Below, piece after piece: positions 62,170 to 64,000 of a stretch of DNA of 64,000 bases. A program made the position numbers and the translations under genes. Numbering within the stretch: position 1 is the stretch's first letter; each line of letters opens with the position of its first letter. The notes under the pieces are model-generated. The model did no database searches. It was not told the origin of the DNA and saw only the letters and a list, made by a program, of their open reading frames with translations. Source of the stretch: Flavobacterium plurextorum (GTDB lineage Bacteria > Bacteroidota > Bacteroidia > Flavobacteriales > Flavobacteriaceae); the NCBI RefSeq assembly GCF_002217395.1, contig NZ_MUHD01000003.1, positions 52,060 to 116,059 of the forward strand, in the 5' to 3' direction.

Positions 62170-62204
62170 TAATATCTTTTTTAACACACTCTACGGATTG
62201 TTTA

Positions 62205-64000
62205 TTATTTAATTCTAATTGTTGTAGAAGCACCTTGTAATCCTGCACTTTCTGCTTTTACTGTAAATTGTCCTTTCTGCCCTTTTTTAGCTTTAACAAT
62301 TACTAACACTTTTCCATTAAAAGCAGGTCTTTCTGTACTTTGAAATGGCACAAAACTAGTTGCATCACCATTATCTGTGGCTACAATTTCTCCAGCTCCT
62401 TCAATTGAAAATTTCACTAATGGATTTGAACGCGGAACTACTAAACCATTATTATCTGTAACATCAACCGTTACAAAAACCAGATCAACATCATCTGCAA
62501 GAACTTCTGTTCTATCTGCGGCCATTTTTAATTTTGCTTCAGTTCCAGTAGTTTTAACAATATCTGTAGCCCATACTTTACCGTTTTTATAACAAACCAC
62601 TTTCAGCTCACCAGGTGTATAAACAACATCATCCCAAGTTAAACGGAAGTCTTTTCCAGTTTCCATTTTCTTTCTTCCAAGACTTTCTCCATTTAAGAAT
62701 AATTCGCCTTCATTTCCAGAAGTATAAACGTGTACAGGAACAACTTTCCCAACTCTTTCACTCCAATTCCAATGAGGCAGAATGTGCGCAGTAGGAACGT
62801 CTGGTCTCCAATGTGATTTGTAGCTGTAATAGCGGTCTTTTGGAAATCCAGCCAAATCGATAATTCCAAAATAACTGCTTCTTGACGGCGGATTACTTTT
62901 TTGCAATTCTGCTAATTTTGCTTCCAGTTCCTTTTGTTTAGAAGGATCCGTTCTAAAATTCAACAAATTTGTTTCATCTGAATTGTATGGCGTTGGTTCT
63001 CCCAAATAATCAAAACCTGTCCAAACATATTCTCCTAATAAATGCGGATATTTTGCGTTGGTACGAAATTGTGTATCTGGCGAACATCCCCATCCTGGAA
63101 AAGCATCATCATAAGAGGAAATCTGCCAAGATTTTTTATCGAATTTATCATCAAAGAAATATTCTCCTCTTGAACTTACAGTTGAAGCAGTTTCACTTCC
63201 AAGCGTTGGTTTATTTGCATATCTCGGATCAACATCCCATTTTGGCTGCTGGTCAAAAAAGTAATTTACTCCCATAATGTCAAGTGCCATAGCTGCACCT
63301 GAACCTCTACCGCCGTCAGGATCATTGTAACCGTTAGAAATTGGGCGTGTTGGATCTTCTCTACGCATAATATCAGCCAGTTCTTTGGTTAATTTTACGT
63401 TTTGCTGATCTGGAACTTCGTTTCCAATTGACCAAATAAATACCGACGGATTGTTTCTGTCTCTGCGAACCAATGCCATTAAATCTCTCTCATGCCATTC
63501 GTCGAAAATTACATTGTAATCAAATTTCTTTTTTCCGATTCTCCAAGCGTCAAAAGCTTCATCCCAAACTAAGAATCCCATTTTATCAGCCAATTCTAAC
63601 AATTCTGGAGCAGGTGGATTATGAGAAGTTCTTAATGAATTACAACCCATTTCTTTCAACATTACTAATTGTCTTTTTAATGCCGATGTATTGATAGCAG
63701 CTCCCAGCGCCCCTAAGTCATGATGGTTACAGGTTCCAAATATTTCAACTCTTTTACCATTTAATAAAAACCCGTTTCTTGGTGTAAATTCTATCGTTCT
63801 AATACCAAAAGGAGTGTTATAAGTATCAACTACTTTCCCATCAACGCTGATTTTAGTTTGCGCAACATAACGATTTGGCGTTTTTAAATCCCATAATTTA
63901 GGATTGTTCAAAACCGAATGTGTTTCGGCTTCTTCACTTCCTTTTGCCTTAATATCAAGTGTTGAAGTGATTAATGAACCTACTTTTGCTTTCAGGTTAT
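62205..64000 (-). CDS. GH2 beta-galactosidase-type enzyme (5' end outside window)
   Basis: The frame stays open to the window edge, so this is the last 598 residues or so of a GH2 protein; an ATG is not visible, and the TTG at 63911 is internal. Visible parts are the immunoglobulin-like domain ending in NTPFGIRTIEF, the TIM barrel with GTCNHHDLGALGAA, SLRTSHNPPAPELLELADKMG and the acid/base Glu in IWSIGNEVPD, and two C-terminal beta domains (DVTDNNGLVVPRSNPLVKF). Beta-galactosidase is most likely and would remove galactose of complex-type antennae; mannosidase and glucuronidase also occur in GH2. First visible gene of the minus-strand group GH2-GH29-GH3-PNGase. Confidence 0.9.
   Translation of the reverse strand, partial: NLKAKVGSLITSTLDIKAKGSEEAETHSVLNNPKLWDLKTPNRYVAQTKISVDGKVVDTYNTPFGIRTIEFTPRNGFLLNGKRVEIFGTCNHHDLGALGAAINTSALKRQLVMLKEMGCNSLRTSHNPPAPELLELADKMGFLVWDEAFDAWRIGKKKFDYNVIFDEWHERDLMALVRRDRNNPSVFIWSIGNEVPDQQNVKLTKELADIMRREDPTRPISNGYNDPDGGRGSGAAMALDIMGVNYFFDQQPKWDVDPRYANKPTLGSETASTVSSRGEYFFDDKFDKKSWQISSYDDAFPGWGCSPDTQFRTNAKYPHLLGEYVWTGFDYLGEPTPYNSDETNLLNFRTDPSKQKELEAKLAELQKSNPPSRSSYFGIIDLAGFPKDRYYSYKSHWRPDVPTAHILPHWNWSERVGKVVPVHVYTSGNEGELFLNGESLGRKKMETGKDFRLTWDDVVYTPGELKVVCYKNGKVWATDIVKTTGTEAKLKMAADRTEVLADDVDLVFVTVDVTDNNGLVVPRSNPLVKFSIEGAGEIVATDNGDATSFVPFQSTERPAFNGKVLVIVKAKKGQKGQFTVKAESAGLQGASTTIRIK

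Overview
The window looks like a chromosomal segment of a Flavobacterium-type Bacteroidota. The evidence is low-GC DNA, SusC/SusD proteins, many signal-peptide or lipobox glycosidases, promoter candidates of the TTTG / TAnnTTTG type, and short repeats of the kind common in flavobacterial intergenic DNA. No rRNA, tRNA, CRISPR array, transposase or phage gene was seen.

Layout. (1) 0.25-8 kb is housekeeping or metal related: a VIT/CCC1 transporter, a CusB/CzcB-like adaptor, a CzcA pump fused to a TolC-like domain, a small His/Asp-rich protein, and a divergent endonuclease V homologue. (2) 8.2-22.5 kb holds two GH20 hexosaminidases, then an L-fucose block: FucP, a UxaA-family dehydratase, an SDR, LutA, a GH95 fucosidase, LutB, LutC and an FAH-family hydrolase. 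Together they read as L-fuconate to 2-keto-3-deoxy-fuconate to diketo acid to pyruvate plus lactate, with LutABC oxidising the lactate. L-fucose dehydrogenase and lactonase are not in the window. (3) 22.7-38.1 kb carries a Tat-type phosphoesterase, two GH92, one GH38, an (alpha/alpha)6 glycosidase of uncertain family, a GH3 and a sulfatase. (4) 38.4-43.4 kb is mannose use: an MFS sugar porter, a ROK kinase / mannose-6-phosphate isomerase fusion and a GntR regulator. (5) 43.9-48.2 kb, on the plus strand, holds a two-domain PNGase F-like amidase, a GH29 fucosidase and an M28 peptidase. (6) 48.5-64 kb holds a Cys-containing secreted protein of unknown function, SusD, SusC, a LacI regulator, a second PNGase F-like amidase, a GH3 with a PA14 insert, a second GH29, and a GH2 cut by the window end.

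Taken together, regions 2-6 form a large N-glycan utilisation locus. PNGases release glycans from protein, the peptidase deals with peptide, fucosidases, hexosaminidases, galactosidase, possible xylosidase, sulfatase and mannosidases trim the glycan, and fucose and mannose have their own import and catabolic genes. Two PNGases, three fucosidases and GH3 enzymes fit plant-type (core alpha-1,3-fucose, beta-1,2-xylose) N-glycans, but that is inference.

Two non-coding layers stand out. One is a family of eight imperfect-palindromic elements of about 140-210 bp with near-identical 17-22 bp inverted ends, found only between co-directional genes. The other is a set of 12-bp, CG-centred, LacI-type boxes upstream of the GH3, PNGase, SusC and LacI genes; two of them overlap a candidate lacI promoter.
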